64,000 nt of DNA, taken from assembly GCF_003448965.1 (NCBI RefSeq), contig NZ_QRGC01000020.1, forward strand, positions 1-64,000. The letters are read 5' to 3'. The stretch comes from Oceanicella sp. SM1341. Lineage in GTDB: Bacteria > Pseudomonadota > Alphaproteobacteria > Rhodobacterales > Rhodobacteraceae. Of the stretch, positions 1-7,729 are shown in pieces (the stretch's first letter is position 1; each line of letters starts with the position of its first letter). The translations under genes were made by a program, and so were the position numbers. The notes beneath the pieces are model-generated. The model saw nothing but the letters and a program-made list of their open reading frames with translations, did no database searches and had not been told where the DNA came from.

Positions 1-260
1 GGCGGCGCCGGGGCAGCGCGGGCGGCATCGGGCCAGCCTTCCCCGCGCGCCCGGCCCGCGGGCCGGGGCTCGCCGGCGCCGCGGCGCACCCGTGACGGAG
101 GATCCGGCTTCTGCGCGCGGGGTCCGCTGCGGGAGGCCCCGACCGGTCGCGGAAGCGTCTGCACCGGATGGCGCGGCGCCCGCTCCCTGCCTTCGCGAGA
201 GGCTCGCGCGGCCGGCGGCGGCTGTGCTAGCCTCGGGCGAACGGTCGGGGAGGCCGCGCG

Positions 261-908
261 ATGACCGGTGACCTGACAATCTGGACCTTCGACCGCGTGC
301 CGCCGGGGCCGGTCGGTCATGTGCGCGACATCCGGCTGCGCTGGGCGGCGGAGGAGGCGGAACTGCCCTATGCCATCGCCACGGTGCCCTTCGACGAAAG
401 GGGGCCGGAGCATCTTGCCCGCCAGCCCTTCGGCCAGGTGCCCTTCCTCGAGGACGGCGGCACCTGCCTGTTCGAGAGCGGCGCCTGCCTGCTGCACCTT
501 GCCGAGAAGACCCCCCTGCTGATGCCGCGCGACAGTGCGGGTCGGGCCGAGACGCTGCAATGGCTCTTCGCGGCGCTGAACTCGCTCGAGATGGTGAGCG
601 TGCCCTGGTGGTTCATCGGCCTGGCGCGGCCGGAGGAAAACCCGCTCGACGGCTGGCTGAAGCAGCGCCTCGCGCGGCTGGAGGCGGGCCTCGGCACGCG
701 GGAGTGGCTGGCGGCCGGGCAGTTCACCATCGCCGACATCGTGATGGCCGATGCGCTGCGCCTGCCCGCGAAACTGGGCGCGCTGGCGCCCCATGCCGCG
801 CTCACGGCCTATGTCGGGCGGGCCTGCGCGCGCCCCGCCTTCCGCAAGGCCCTGGCTGACCAGCAGGCTCATTTCGCCGCGGGGGATGCCCCTCCGGCCG
901 GGGGCTGA
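261..908 (+). CDS. Glutathione S-transferase family protein
   Basis: A 215-residue protein with the two-part GST layout. The N-terminal thioredoxin-like half (about residues 5-80) holds the cis-proline segment FGQVPFLED and an ES pair that normally binds the gamma-glutamyl part of glutathione. The C-terminal helical half has the N-capping motif FTIADIVMADALR. Family members conjugate or reduce electrophiles with glutathione in the cytoplasm; the substrate cannot be told. The start fits a strong GGGGAGG ribosome site about 8 bases upstream. It stands alone ahead of the ECF41 module and may be a general detoxification gene. Family assignment is firm, subclass is not. Confidence 0.85.
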   Translation: MTGDLTIWTFDRVPPGPVGHVRDIRLRWAAEEAELPYAIATVPFDERGPEHLARQPFGQVPFLEDGGTCLFESGACLLHLAEKTPLLMPRDSAGRAETLQWLFAALNSLEMVSVPWWFIGLARPEENPLDGWLKQRLARLEAGLGTREWLAAGQFTIADIVMADALRLPAKLGALAPHAALTAYVGRACARPAFRKALADQQAHFAAGDAPPAGG

Positions 909-983
909 GGCGCTGTCCGCGCCGGACCCGCGCGGCAGGCAGGGCGCGGGGTGCCCGCCCGGGAAGGAATTTTTTGCGTGCCG

Positions 984-1010
984 TGTCACATCCGGCGGGG
1001 CTGGCTCGTC
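984..1010 (+). promoter_or_regulatory. ECF41-type promoter (TGTCACA-N16-CGTC)
   Basis: TGTCACA at 984-990 is followed after exactly 16 bases by CGTC at 1007-1010, 33 bases before the carboxymuconolactone decarboxylase start. This matches the promoter recalled for ECF41 sigma factors, which typically transcribe one target operon made of a small oxidoreductase or decarboxylase gene and the sigma gene itself. The sigma factor encoded just downstream belongs to that family, so autoregulation is the simplest reading. Confidence 0.8.
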
Positions 1011-1043
1011 ATACGGGTATCAGACAAGCAAGGAGACCCTGCC

Positions 1044-1517
1044 ATGACATCCCGCATGACCGACCACATGAAACGCGCCCGCGCCGGCTTCGAGCCGCTC
1101 TTCTCCGTCGAGGCGGCGATCGGCGCCAGCACGCTCGAGGCCTCGCTCATCCACCTGGTGAAGCTGCGGGCGAGCCAGATCAACGGGTGCGCCTTCTGCA
1201 TCCAGATGCATGTCGCCGAGGCGCTGAAGGACGGCGAGACGCCGCTGCGCCTGCACATGCTGCCGGCCTGGCGCGAAAGCAGCCTCTACTCCGCGCGCGA
1301 GCGGGCCGCCCTGGCCTGGACCGAGGCGCTCACCCTCCTGTCCGAAACCGGCGCGCCGGACGCGGACTGGGCGCAGGTCGAGGCCGCCTTCGACGTGGAC
1401 GAGCGCGCCTGGCTCACCCTGTCGATCGGCGCCATCAACCTGTGGAACCGGGTGCAGGCCGGCCTGCGCGTGCCGCACCCGACCACCCTGCCGGGGGCGC
1501 GGGCCGATGCGGCCTGA
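1044..1517 (+). CDS. Carboxymuconolactone decarboxylase (AhpD-like) family protein
   Basis: A 157-residue protein of the AhpD-like carboxymuconolactone decarboxylase family. It has the redox-type motif C49-x2-C52 followed by H56 (GCAFCIQMH), the core that acts as a peroxidase or disulfide centre in AhpD proteins. An upstream in-frame start at 951 is possible but would lie before the ECF41 promoter, so the ATG at 1044, behind AAGGAG, is chosen. It overlaps the sigma gene by 11 bases, which implies coupled translation. In ECF41 modules this gene is the usual partner of the sigma factor; the physiological substrate is not known. Confidence 0.88.
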   Translation: MTSRMTDHMKRARAGFEPLFSVEAAIGASTLEASLIHLVKLRASQINGCAFCIQMHVAEALKDGETPLRLHMLPAWRESSLYSARERAALAWTEALTLLSETGAPDADWAQVEAAFDVDERAWLTLSIGAINLWNRVQAGLRVPHPTTLPGARADAA

Positions 1518-2370
1518 CGCCACCGCCATCTTCGAGGAGCAGCGGCCCCGGCTGCTGCGCCTCGCCTACCGCATGCTCGGCAGCCATGCCGAGGCGGAGG
1601 ACATGGTGCAGGAGGCCTTCCTGCGCTGGCACCGGGCCGGGGATCGGGCCGAGGAGATCGGTGTTCCCGCTGCCTGGCTCACCCGCACCGTGTCGCGGCT
1701 GTGCTTCGACCAGATGAAATCGGCCCGGTCCCGGCGCGAGACCTATCCCGGCACCTGGCTGCCCGAGCCGCTGATCGAGGCCGAGGACGACGCCATGCGC
1801 CCGGACAATCTCACCCTGTCGCTGATGATGGCGCTGGAGCGGCTCTCGCCGCTGGAGCGCGCCGCCTTCCTGCTGCACGACGTCTTCGGCCAGCCGCTCG
1901 ACGAGGTGGCCGGCACCATCGGGCGCAGCCCGGCGGCCACCCGCCAGCTCGCCGCCCGGGCGCGCGGGCACGTGCAGGTCGACCGGCCGCGCTACGACAT
2001 CCCGCGCGACACCGGCGAGGAGCTGGTGCGGGCCTTCTTCGACGCCTGCAGCTCCGGCGACGCGACGGCGCTGGGCGCCATGCTGGCCGAGGGCGCGACC
2101 CTGCAGTCCGACGGCGGCGGCAAGGTGCTCTCCTACCCCAACGTGATCCGCGGCGCCGACAACCTGGTGCGGCTGTTCCTCGGGCTGCAGCGCAAGTTCG
2201 GCAGCCAGATGGAGTTTCTCGGCGCCACGATGATCGACGGGCTGCCCGGCTTCGTGAGCCGTCTCGACGGCAACCTGCAGACCACCGCGCTGGAGGTCGT
2301 CGAGGGCCGGATCGTGGCGCTCTACATCACCCGCAATCCCGACAAGCTCGGCGGCGTCGCCCTGCACTGA
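1507..2370 (+). CDS. sigJ: RNA polymerase sigma factor, ECF41 (SigJ-like) family
   Basis: A 287-residue extracytoplasmic-function sigma factor. Sigma region 2 lies near residues 8-75 and region 4 near 100-155, followed by a C-terminal SnoaL-like domain (about 165-287). Three ECF41 hallmarks are visible: WLPEP (84-88) in the linker, DGGGK (202-206) in the SnoaL domain and NPDKL (277-281) near the C-terminus. In this family the C-terminal extension replaces a separate anti-sigma factor and tunes activity. No anti-sigma gene lies nearby, as expected. The gene is coupled to the decarboxylase and probably drives the promoter at 984-1010. Confidence 0.93.
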   Translation: MRPDATAIFEEQRPRLLRLAYRMLGSHAEAEDMVQEAFLRWHRAGDRAEEIGVPAAWLTRTVSRLCFDQMKSARSRRETYPGTWLPEPLIEAEDDAMRPDNLTLSLMMALERLSPLERAAFLLHDVFGQPLDEVAGTIGRSPAATRQLAARARGHVQVDRPRYDIPRDTGEELVRAFFDACSSGDATALGAMLAEGATLQSDGGGKVLSYPNVIRGADNLVRLFLGLQRKFGSQMEFLGATMIDGLPGFVSRLDGNLQTTALEVVEGRIVALYITRNPDKLGGVALH

Positions 2371-2453
2371 GGCCGGCCCCGCCTTTCCCTCTTTCCCCCC
2401 GGGGCAGGGTGCGCAACCGCGCGCCGCGGTCCCGCCCATTCCGGAGACCCGAG

Positions 2454-3083
2454 ATGAAATCCGTCCTGCTTCTGAACGCGAGCCCGCTGGGCGCCGATGC
2501 CCGGGGCCATGCCCTCGCCCTGCGCGCGGTGGACAACCTGCGCGCCGCCCACCCCGGCCTGCGCCTCCTCGCCCGGGACCTCTCCCGCGGCGGTTTCGGG
2601 GCGGTGGACGCCGCCTATGCCCACGCCATCATCGGCGGCGCCGGACCCGAGGCCCCGGCCTTCCGGCGCTCCGAGGCGCTCATCGCCGAGCTGGAGCAGA
2701 CCGACGCGCTGGTGATCTCCACCCCGATGCACAATTACACCGTGCCCGCGGCGCTGAAGCTGTGGATCGACCTCGTGCTGCGGGCCGGGCGCAGCTTCGG
2801 CTTCCGCGACGGCCGCAAGGTCGGGCTGCTGGCCGACAGGCCGGTGCTGGTGGTGCTCGCCTCCGGCGGGCTGATCGGGTCGGGCGCGCGCCAGCCCGAC
2901 CACCTCACCGGCTACCTGACCGACGTGCTGGCCACCATCGGCATCGGCGCACCGCAGTTCCTCTGTCTCGAGGGCCTCGCGCGGGCGGAGACGGCGCAGG
3001 GCGTGCTGGCGGGGGCCCGGGCCCGGCTCGACGCGCTGCCGGTGTTCGGCCGCGCCGCCGCGCAGCGGGCCATCGCCTCCTGA
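2454..3083 (+). CDS. FMN-dependent NADH-azoreductase / NAD(P)H oxidoreductase
   Basis: A 209-residue flavodoxin-fold protein of the AzoR family. The N-terminus (VLLLNASPLG) forms the FMN phosphate loop, and TPMHNYTVPAALKLWIDLV matches the FMN isoalloxazine-binding segment of azoreductases. Such enzymes reduce quinones and azo or nitro compounds with two electrons in the cytosol. The ATG at 2454 sits just after a GGAGACC ribosome site. It follows the sigma gene by 83 bases in the same direction, so it could be read from the same ECF41 promoter, which is an inference. Confidence 0.85.
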   Translation: MKSVLLLNASPLGADARGHALALRAVDNLRAAHPGLRLLARDLSRGGFGAVDAAYAHAIIGGAGPEAPAFRRSEALIAELEQTDALVISTPMHNYTVPAALKLWIDLVLRAGRSFGFRDGRKVGLLADRPVLVVLASGGLIGSGARQPDHLTGYLTDVLATIGIGAPQFLCLEGLARAETAQGVLAGARARLDALPVFGRAAAQRAIAS

Positions 3084-3256
3084 GAGCGGCGCGCCCCTGC
3101 CTGCCCGTTCGGGCAGGCGCGCGGGGCGTGGCGCATCCGTCCGGGCGCGCGCGGGGCCGGAGGGATGCCCGCCTCCGCCGGATGGCGGCGCGCGGCACCC
3201 CTGCGCGGCGCGGTAGGCTGGGGAATGCATTCTCCTCCGGCGGCGGGAGCGGGGCG

Positions 3257-3913
3257 ATGGGGTTCAACCAGTCGGTCAACGGGTTCAGGGCGCGGCGCGG
3301 CCGGCTGCTGCGGCGCCAGATCGAGGAGCTGTCGCGCCAGCTCGGCCGCGAGATAACCGTGCTCGACCTCGGGGGGCGCGCCGCCTACTGGGAGAACGTG
3401 GGCCTCGACAACATCGCCCGCATCGACCTGCTCAACACCAGCGAGGCCGAGTTCGGCCCCGATACCGCCGCCACGCCCGAGCCCGGCCTGTTCCGCCGGG
3501 TGGTGGGCGATGCCTGCGACCTGGCGCACTACGCCGACAAGTCGGTCGACCTCGTGCATTCCAACTCGGTCATCGAGCACGTGGGCGGCTGGGCGCGCAT
3601 GCGCGCGATGGCGCGCGAGGCGCTGCGGGTGGGGCGCTCGGGCTGGGTGCAGACCCCGGCCTGGGAATTCCCGGTGGAGCCGCATTTCCACCTGCCGTTC
3701 ATGCACTGGTTCGAGACGCCCCTGCGCAGCCGGATGATCGGCTGGTCGCCGCTGGCGGTGTACCGCGACTGCGACCTCGACACCCGCCGCACCCTCGCCG
3801 AGGGCATCAACCTGGTCTCGAGGCGCGAGTTCCGGGCGCTGTTCCCCGGCACCACGCTGCACGTGGAGCGCTTCGTGCTGAGCAAGAGCTACACCGCGCG
3901 CAGGATGCCCTGA
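3257..3913 (+). CDS. Class I SAM-dependent methyltransferase
   Basis: A 218-residue protein with a Rossmann-type methyltransferase core. Motif I is VLDLGG near residues 34-39. A later VDLVHSNSVIEHVGG segment is the motif IV/post-I region seen in class I enzymes that act on small molecules or lipids. The substrate cannot be inferred. The ATG at 3257 follows GGAGCGGGGCG. It is separated from the azoreductase gene by about 170 bases and converges with the MFS gene on its right with only 18 bases between stop codons. Family is clear, function unknown. Confidence 0.8.
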   Translation: MGFNQSVNGFRARRGRLLRRQIEELSRQLGREITVLDLGGRAAYWENVGLDNIARIDLLNTSEAEFGPDTAATPEPGLFRRVVGDACDLAHYADKSVDLVHSNSVIEHVGGWARMRAMAREALRVGRSGWVQTPAWEFPVEPHFHLPFMHWFETPLRSRMIGWSPLAVYRDCDLDTRRTLAEGINLVSRREFRALFPGTTLHVERFVLSKSYTARRMP

Positions 3914-3931
3914 GCGCGCGGCGGGGGCGGC

Positions 3932-5083
3932 TCAGGCCATGGCCTCCGCGCGCCGGTCGCGGGCGCGGAACAGCCCGGCGAGCCCGGCAAGGGCCGCGAA
4001 GCCCGCCAGCGCCGGCCCCGCGCCCGCGGTGCCGAGCAGCAGCCCGAACACCGGCGCGCCCGCGGTCTGGCCCACGGCGATGGTGAGGAACCCCACCATC
4101 AGCCCGGTGGCCGGCCGGTCGGGCAGCGCCTGCACGCCCCAGACGAGGTAGACCCCGGTGAGCATCACGTAGGCGGCGCCGAACACCGCGCCCCCCGCCA
4201 GCGCCAGCGCCGGTGCGGCGAAGGCGGGCCCGGCGAGCAGGATGGCCGCCGCCATCAGCCCGAGGAAGGCGCGGTGCACCCGGTCGGGGCCGAACCGGGC
4301 GACGAGGCTGCCCGCCCAGGCCCCGGCAATGCCGCCCGCGCCGATGCAGGTCCAGAGCAGCCCGGTGCCTGCCGGGCCCCAGCCGAGCTGCTGCGCCACG
4401 AGCTGCCCGCCGAACGACCACAGCGCCGTGCTGGCCGCGCCCATCAGGAAGGCGGCGGCGACGAGGCGCAGCAGCGGCCGGGTGAGCGGTGGCAGCCCGG
4501 CCGGCGCTGCCTCTCCCCCCGCTGCCTTTCCCCGCGCGGCGGGCAGCGCGCGCGCCGAGGCGAGGGCGAGCCCCAGGGCGACCAGGGTGAACACCGCGAA
4601 GGCGAGGCGCCAGTGCCCGGCCATCGCCAGCGCCGCGAGACCGGAGAGGGCGAGGCCCGCGCTGGTGCCGGCGTTGATCGCGGTGTTGGTGGCGTCCTGC
4701 CGGGCGGGCGGGACCGCCGCCGCCACGGCCGCGGCCATGGGCGGCGAGGCGAGCCCGGTGCTCGCCCCCGCCAGCAGCACCGCCGCGGCGAGGGCGAGCG
4801 GCGCCGGCGCGAGGGCGATGCCCGCCATGCCCGCCGCCGCCACCAGCGCCGCCGCCACCGCCACGCCGCGCGCGCCCAGCCGCTCGGTGAGCAGCGCCGA
4901 GGCGATGATGGCGACACAGTAGCCCGCGAATGACCCGCCGGAGATCACCCCGCTCAGCCCCGGGCCCAGCCCCAGCCCGGCGTCGATCTGCGGCAGGAAC
5001 AGCCCGAAGGCGAAGCGGGCGAAGCCGTAGCAGACCGCGATCAGCCCGAAGCCCACCGCCCCGATGCGCAGCGCCGGGCTCAT
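3932..5083 (-). CDS. MFS transporter, YbfB/YjiJ-like
   Basis: A 383-residue membrane protein with about 12 hydrophobic segments. The opening stretch with YGFARFAFGLFLP resembles the YbfB/YjiJ branch of the major facilitator superfamily. A role as a proton-driven exporter is likely because the gene overlaps its TetR regulator by four bases (ATGA at 5080-5083), so the two are translationally coupled and probably self-repressed. The shorter start at 5083 is chosen over upstream in-frame codons because it gives this coupling and places the first membrane segment at the N-terminus. The substrate is unknown. Confidence 0.88.
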   Translation of the reverse strand: MSPALRIGAVGFGLIAVCYGFARFAFGLFLPQIDAGLGLGPGLSGVISGGSFAGYCVAIIASALLTERLGARGVAVAAALVAAAGMAGIALAPAPLALAAAVLLAGASTGLASPPMAAAVAAAVPPARQDATNTAINAGTSAGLALSGLAALAMAGHWRLAFAVFTLVALGLALASARALPAARGKAAGGEAAPAGLPPLTRPLLRLVAAAFLMGAASTALWSFGGQLVAQQLGWGPAGTGLLWTCIGAGGIAGAWAGSLVARFGPDRVHRAFLGLMAAAILLAGPAFAAPALALAGGAVFGAAYVMLTGVYLVWGVQALPDRPATGLMVGFLTIAVGQTAGAPVFGLLLGTAGAGPALAGFAALAGLAGLFRARDRRAEAMA

Positions 5084-5607
5084 GCCCGCGCCTCCCGCAG
5101 CAGCACCGCCGCGGCGGCCCGGGCGGAGGCCGCCGCCTGCGGCCCGCGGTAGACCGCCGCGTGGATGGCGCCCTCGAACAGCACCAGGATCTGCTCCGTC
5201 AGCGCTTCGTGCGCGCCGGGGCCCAGCTCGGCGGCGACGATCTCGCCCAGCCGGGCGCGGAATGCGGCCTTGTGTGCCAGCACCACCCCGGCGATCTCGG
5301 GCGCGTCGCCCCCGGTCTCGGCCAGGCTGCGCAGGAACAGGCATCCGCGCCGGCCCTCCTCGCGCAGCCAGGTCTCCACCGCGACGAAGAGCGCGTCGAC
5401 GCTGGTCACCTCCATCCCGGCCATGAAGCGCTTCTCGCGCGCGGCGAGCACCTCGGTCAGCAGCAGGGCCTTGCTGCCGGCATGCTTGTAGAGCGTCCGG
5501 CTCGACATGCCGGCGGCCGCGGTCAGCCGGTCCATGCCGGTGGCGGTGTAGCCGTGCCGGTCGAACATCTGCTCCGCGGCGGAGAGGAGTTTCGATTTCG
5601 TGTCCAT
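5080..5607 (-). CDS. TetR/AcrR family transcriptional regulator
   Basis: A 175-residue regulator. Residues 1-50 form the TetR helix-turn-helix with the typical run TGMDRLTAAAGMSSRTLYKH, and the rest is a ligand-binding helical domain. It is the first gene of a two-gene unit with the MFS exporter. A perfect inverted repeat lies 34 bases upstream at 5641-5662, the expected place for an autorepressor site. The likely role is local: release of repression when a toxic or exported compound binds. The start at 5607 is preferred because longer versions would run through the operator. Confidence 0.9.
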   Translation of the reverse strand: MDTKSKLLSAAEQMFDRHGYTATGMDRLTAAAGMSSRTLYKHAGSKALLLTEVLAAREKRFMAGMEVTSVDALFVAVETWLREEGRRGCLFLRSLAETGGDAPEIAGVVLAHKAAFRARLGEIVAAELGPGAHEALTEQILVLFEGAIHAAVYRGPQAAASARAAAAVLLREARA

Positions 5608-5640
5608 CGCGTGTCTCCGGGATTCGGGGGTAGCTGGTAC

Positions 5641-5662
5641 ATGTAAAACGATCGGTTTACAT
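5641..5662. promoter_or_regulatory. TetR-type operator (perfect inverted repeat)
   Basis: The arms ATGTAAA (5641-5647) and TTTACAT (5656-5662) are exact reverse complements around a core that itself contains CGATCG. The site is AT-rich in a very GC-rich neighbourhood and lies just upstream of the tetR-MFS unit. It is the best candidate for the binding site of the adjacent TetR protein. Confidence 0.75.
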
Positions 5663-5857
5663 CGCAACCCCCCGGAGCTGCCGCCGCCGCCCCCGCGCCG
5701 GCCCGGGCGACCCGTGCGCCTGCCTGCCCATAGGGCCCCGGAGGCGGCCCCGTCCCGCGGTGTCCGGCGCGGCGGGGCGAAGCGGGGGCCCGTCTCCGGC
5801 TTGCGCGGGCCCTCCGGCGGACATACCTGAGCGTGCTCGCGCAGGAGGGGCATCGCC

Positions 5858-7015
5858 GTGCCGCAGGGGCCAGTCGTCATTCCGAAACTCGATATCGTCG
5901 TCATCGGCGGCGGCCAGGCCGGGCTGTCCTCGGCCTATTACCTCATGCAGGCGGGCCTGGTTCCCGACCGTGACTTCACCGTGCTCGACGGTGCGCCGGG
6001 CCCGGGCGGGGCCTGGCAGTTCCGCTGGCCCTCGCTCACGCTCAGCACCGTGAACGGGGTGCACGACCTGCCGGGCGAGCTGGGCCTCGCCGCCACGGCC
6101 GGCAGCGCCGAGGGCCGCGATGTCCGTGCCTCGGAGGCGGTGCCGCGCTACTTCGCGGCCTTCGAGCGGGCGAATGCCCTGCCGGTGCACCGCCCCGTGG
6201 CGGTGCGCGCGGTGCGCGCGCGCGGCGACCGCCTGAGGGTGGAAACCGACCGCGGCGCGCTCTCGGCCCGGGGGCTGCTGAACGCCACCGGCACCTGGGA
6301 GGCGCCGCACCTGCCGGACTACCCGGGCGCCGACCTGTTCCGCGGCCGCCAGCTCCACGCGCATGACTACCGCGGGCCGGAGGACTTCGCCGGGCAGAGC
6401 GTGATCGTGGTGGGGGCGGGCATCTCCTCGGTCCAGATCCTCGAGGAGATCTCGCGCGTGGCGCGCACCACATGGGTCACCCGGCGGCCGCCGCAGTTTC
6501 ACGAGGGCGCCTTCACCGCCGAGCACGGCCGCGCCGCCGTGGCCCGGGTGGAGGAGCGGGTGCGGGCCGGGCTGCCGCCGGGCTCGCTGGTCTCGGCCAC
6601 CGGCCTGCCGCCCTCGCCGGTGCTGGAGGCCGCACGGGCGCGCGGCGTGCTCACGCCCCGGCCGATGTTCTCCGCCCTCACCGCGGAGGGGGTGGTCTGG
6701 CCCGACGGAGCGCGGCTCGCGGCCGACACCATCCTCTGGGCCACCGGCTTCGACCCGGTGCTCGCCCACCTCGCGCCGCTCGGGCTCACCGATGCCGCAG
6801 GCGGCATCAGGATGACCGGCCGGCTCGCCACGCAGGTGGCGGCAGACCCGCGCGTCCATCTCGTGGGATATGGCCCCTCCGCCTCGACCATCGGAGCGAA
6901 CCGGGCCGGGCGCGCCGCGGTGAGCGAGCTGCTGGACCACCTCGGCATCGCCCGCGGCGTCGGGCCCCCGGCCGCCGGGGCTGCGGCGGCGCCCGGCCGG
7001 ACACGCGGAGATTGA
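5858..7015 (+). CDS. Flavin-dependent NAD(P)-binding oxidoreductase (CzcO/FMO-like)
   Basis: A 385-residue two-dinucleotide flavoprotein. The FAD fold begins at residue 11 with IVVIGGGQAGLSSAYYL. A second Rossmann motif, VIVVGAGISSVQILEEI, lies near residues 180-200 and would bind NAD(P)H. The C-terminal VHLVGYGPSASTIGANRAG closes the FAD site. The layout fits flavoprotein monooxygenase-like or disulfide-reductase-like oxidoreductases. It starts at a GTG with AGGAGGGG eight bases upstream. It precedes the molybdenum hydroxylase operon by about 250 bases; whether it shares its pathway is not shown. Confidence 0.82.
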   Translation: MPQGPVVIPKLDIVVIGGGQAGLSSAYYLMQAGLVPDRDFTVLDGAPGPGGAWQFRWPSLTLSTVNGVHDLPGELGLAATAGSAEGRDVRASEAVPRYFAAFERANALPVHRPVAVRAVRARGDRLRVETDRGALSARGLLNATGTWEAPHLPDYPGADLFRGRQLHAHDYRGPEDFAGQSVIVVGAGISSVQILEEISRVARTTWVTRRPPQFHEGAFTAEHGRAAVARVEERVRAGLPPGSLVSATGLPPSPVLEAARARGVLTPRPMFSALTAEGVVWPDGARLAADTILWATGFDPVLAHLAPLGLTDAAGGIRMTGRLATQVAADPRVHLVGYGPSASTIGANRAGRAAVSELLDHLGIARGVGPPAAGAAAAPGRTRGD

Positions 7016-7267
7016 TGAGGCCGGTTCATGAGCCTCATGATCGCCTCCCACTACCCCCGCGCGCGACCACGCGGTATGATGCACCCCGACAGTGCCGGAC
7101 TGCCGGTGCTGCCTGTCTCTCCCCCTGCCGTGCCCGGACCCTCTCCCCGGAGCGCGGCGCATGCATCTGTACCTGTCCGGGCGAAGGCCCCCGCAGGCAG
7201 AGGTCCAGCCAGAATCCGGTCCGCGTCGCCGGCCCCGCCGCGTGCCCCCAGCCCCGTGAGTAGACCC

Positions 7268-7726
7268 ATGCAGATTGAGATCAACGACCAGACCTACGAG
7301 GTGACCTCGGAGCCGGATACCCCGCTGCTCTGGGTCATCCGCGACGAACTCGGCCTCACCGGCACCAAGTACGGGTGCGGCCTCGCGCAGTGCGGCGCCT
7401 GCTCGGTGATGGTCGACGGAGTGGTGATGCGCTCCTGCGTCACGCCGCTCGACAGCGTCGAGGGCGCGAAGATCACCACCATCGAGGCGGTGGAGCAGGA
7501 CGAGATCGGCCAGCGCGTGGTCGAGGCCTGGGTGGCCCGCCAGGTGCCGCAATGCGGCTACTGCCAGTCCGGGCAGGTGATGGCCGCCACGGCCCTGCTG
7601 AAGGAGACCGCCCATCCGAGCGACGAGGACATCGCCGCCGCGATGACCAACCTGTGCCGCTGCGGCACCTACAACGCCATCACCGCCGCCATCCGCGACG
7701 TGGCCGGCGAAACGCGGGAGGGCTGA
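7268..7726 (+). CDS. (2Fe-2S) small subunit of a molybdenum hydroxylase (IorA-like)
   Basis: A 152-residue iron-sulfur subunit of the xanthine dehydrogenase superfamily. Plant-type cluster cysteines C37, C42, C45 and C57 are followed by the second cluster set C96, C99, C130 and C132. This is the small subunit arrangement of isoquinoline 1-oxidoreductase and of membrane-bound aldehyde or nicotinate dehydrogenases. The ATG at 7268 is chosen because the 80 residues upstream are Pro/Arg-rich and outside the family. It passes electrons from the molybdenum subunit, whose start lies 3 bases downstream, to the cytochrome encoded next. Confidence 0.92.
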   Translation: MQIEINDQTYEVTSEPDTPLLWVIRDELGLTGTKYGCGLAQCGACSVMVDGVVMRSCVTPLDSVEGAKITTIEAVEQDEIGQRVVEAWVARQVPQCGYCQSGQVMAATALLKETAHPSDEDIAAAMTNLCRCGTYNAITAAIRDVAGETREG

Positions 7727-7729
7727 GGC

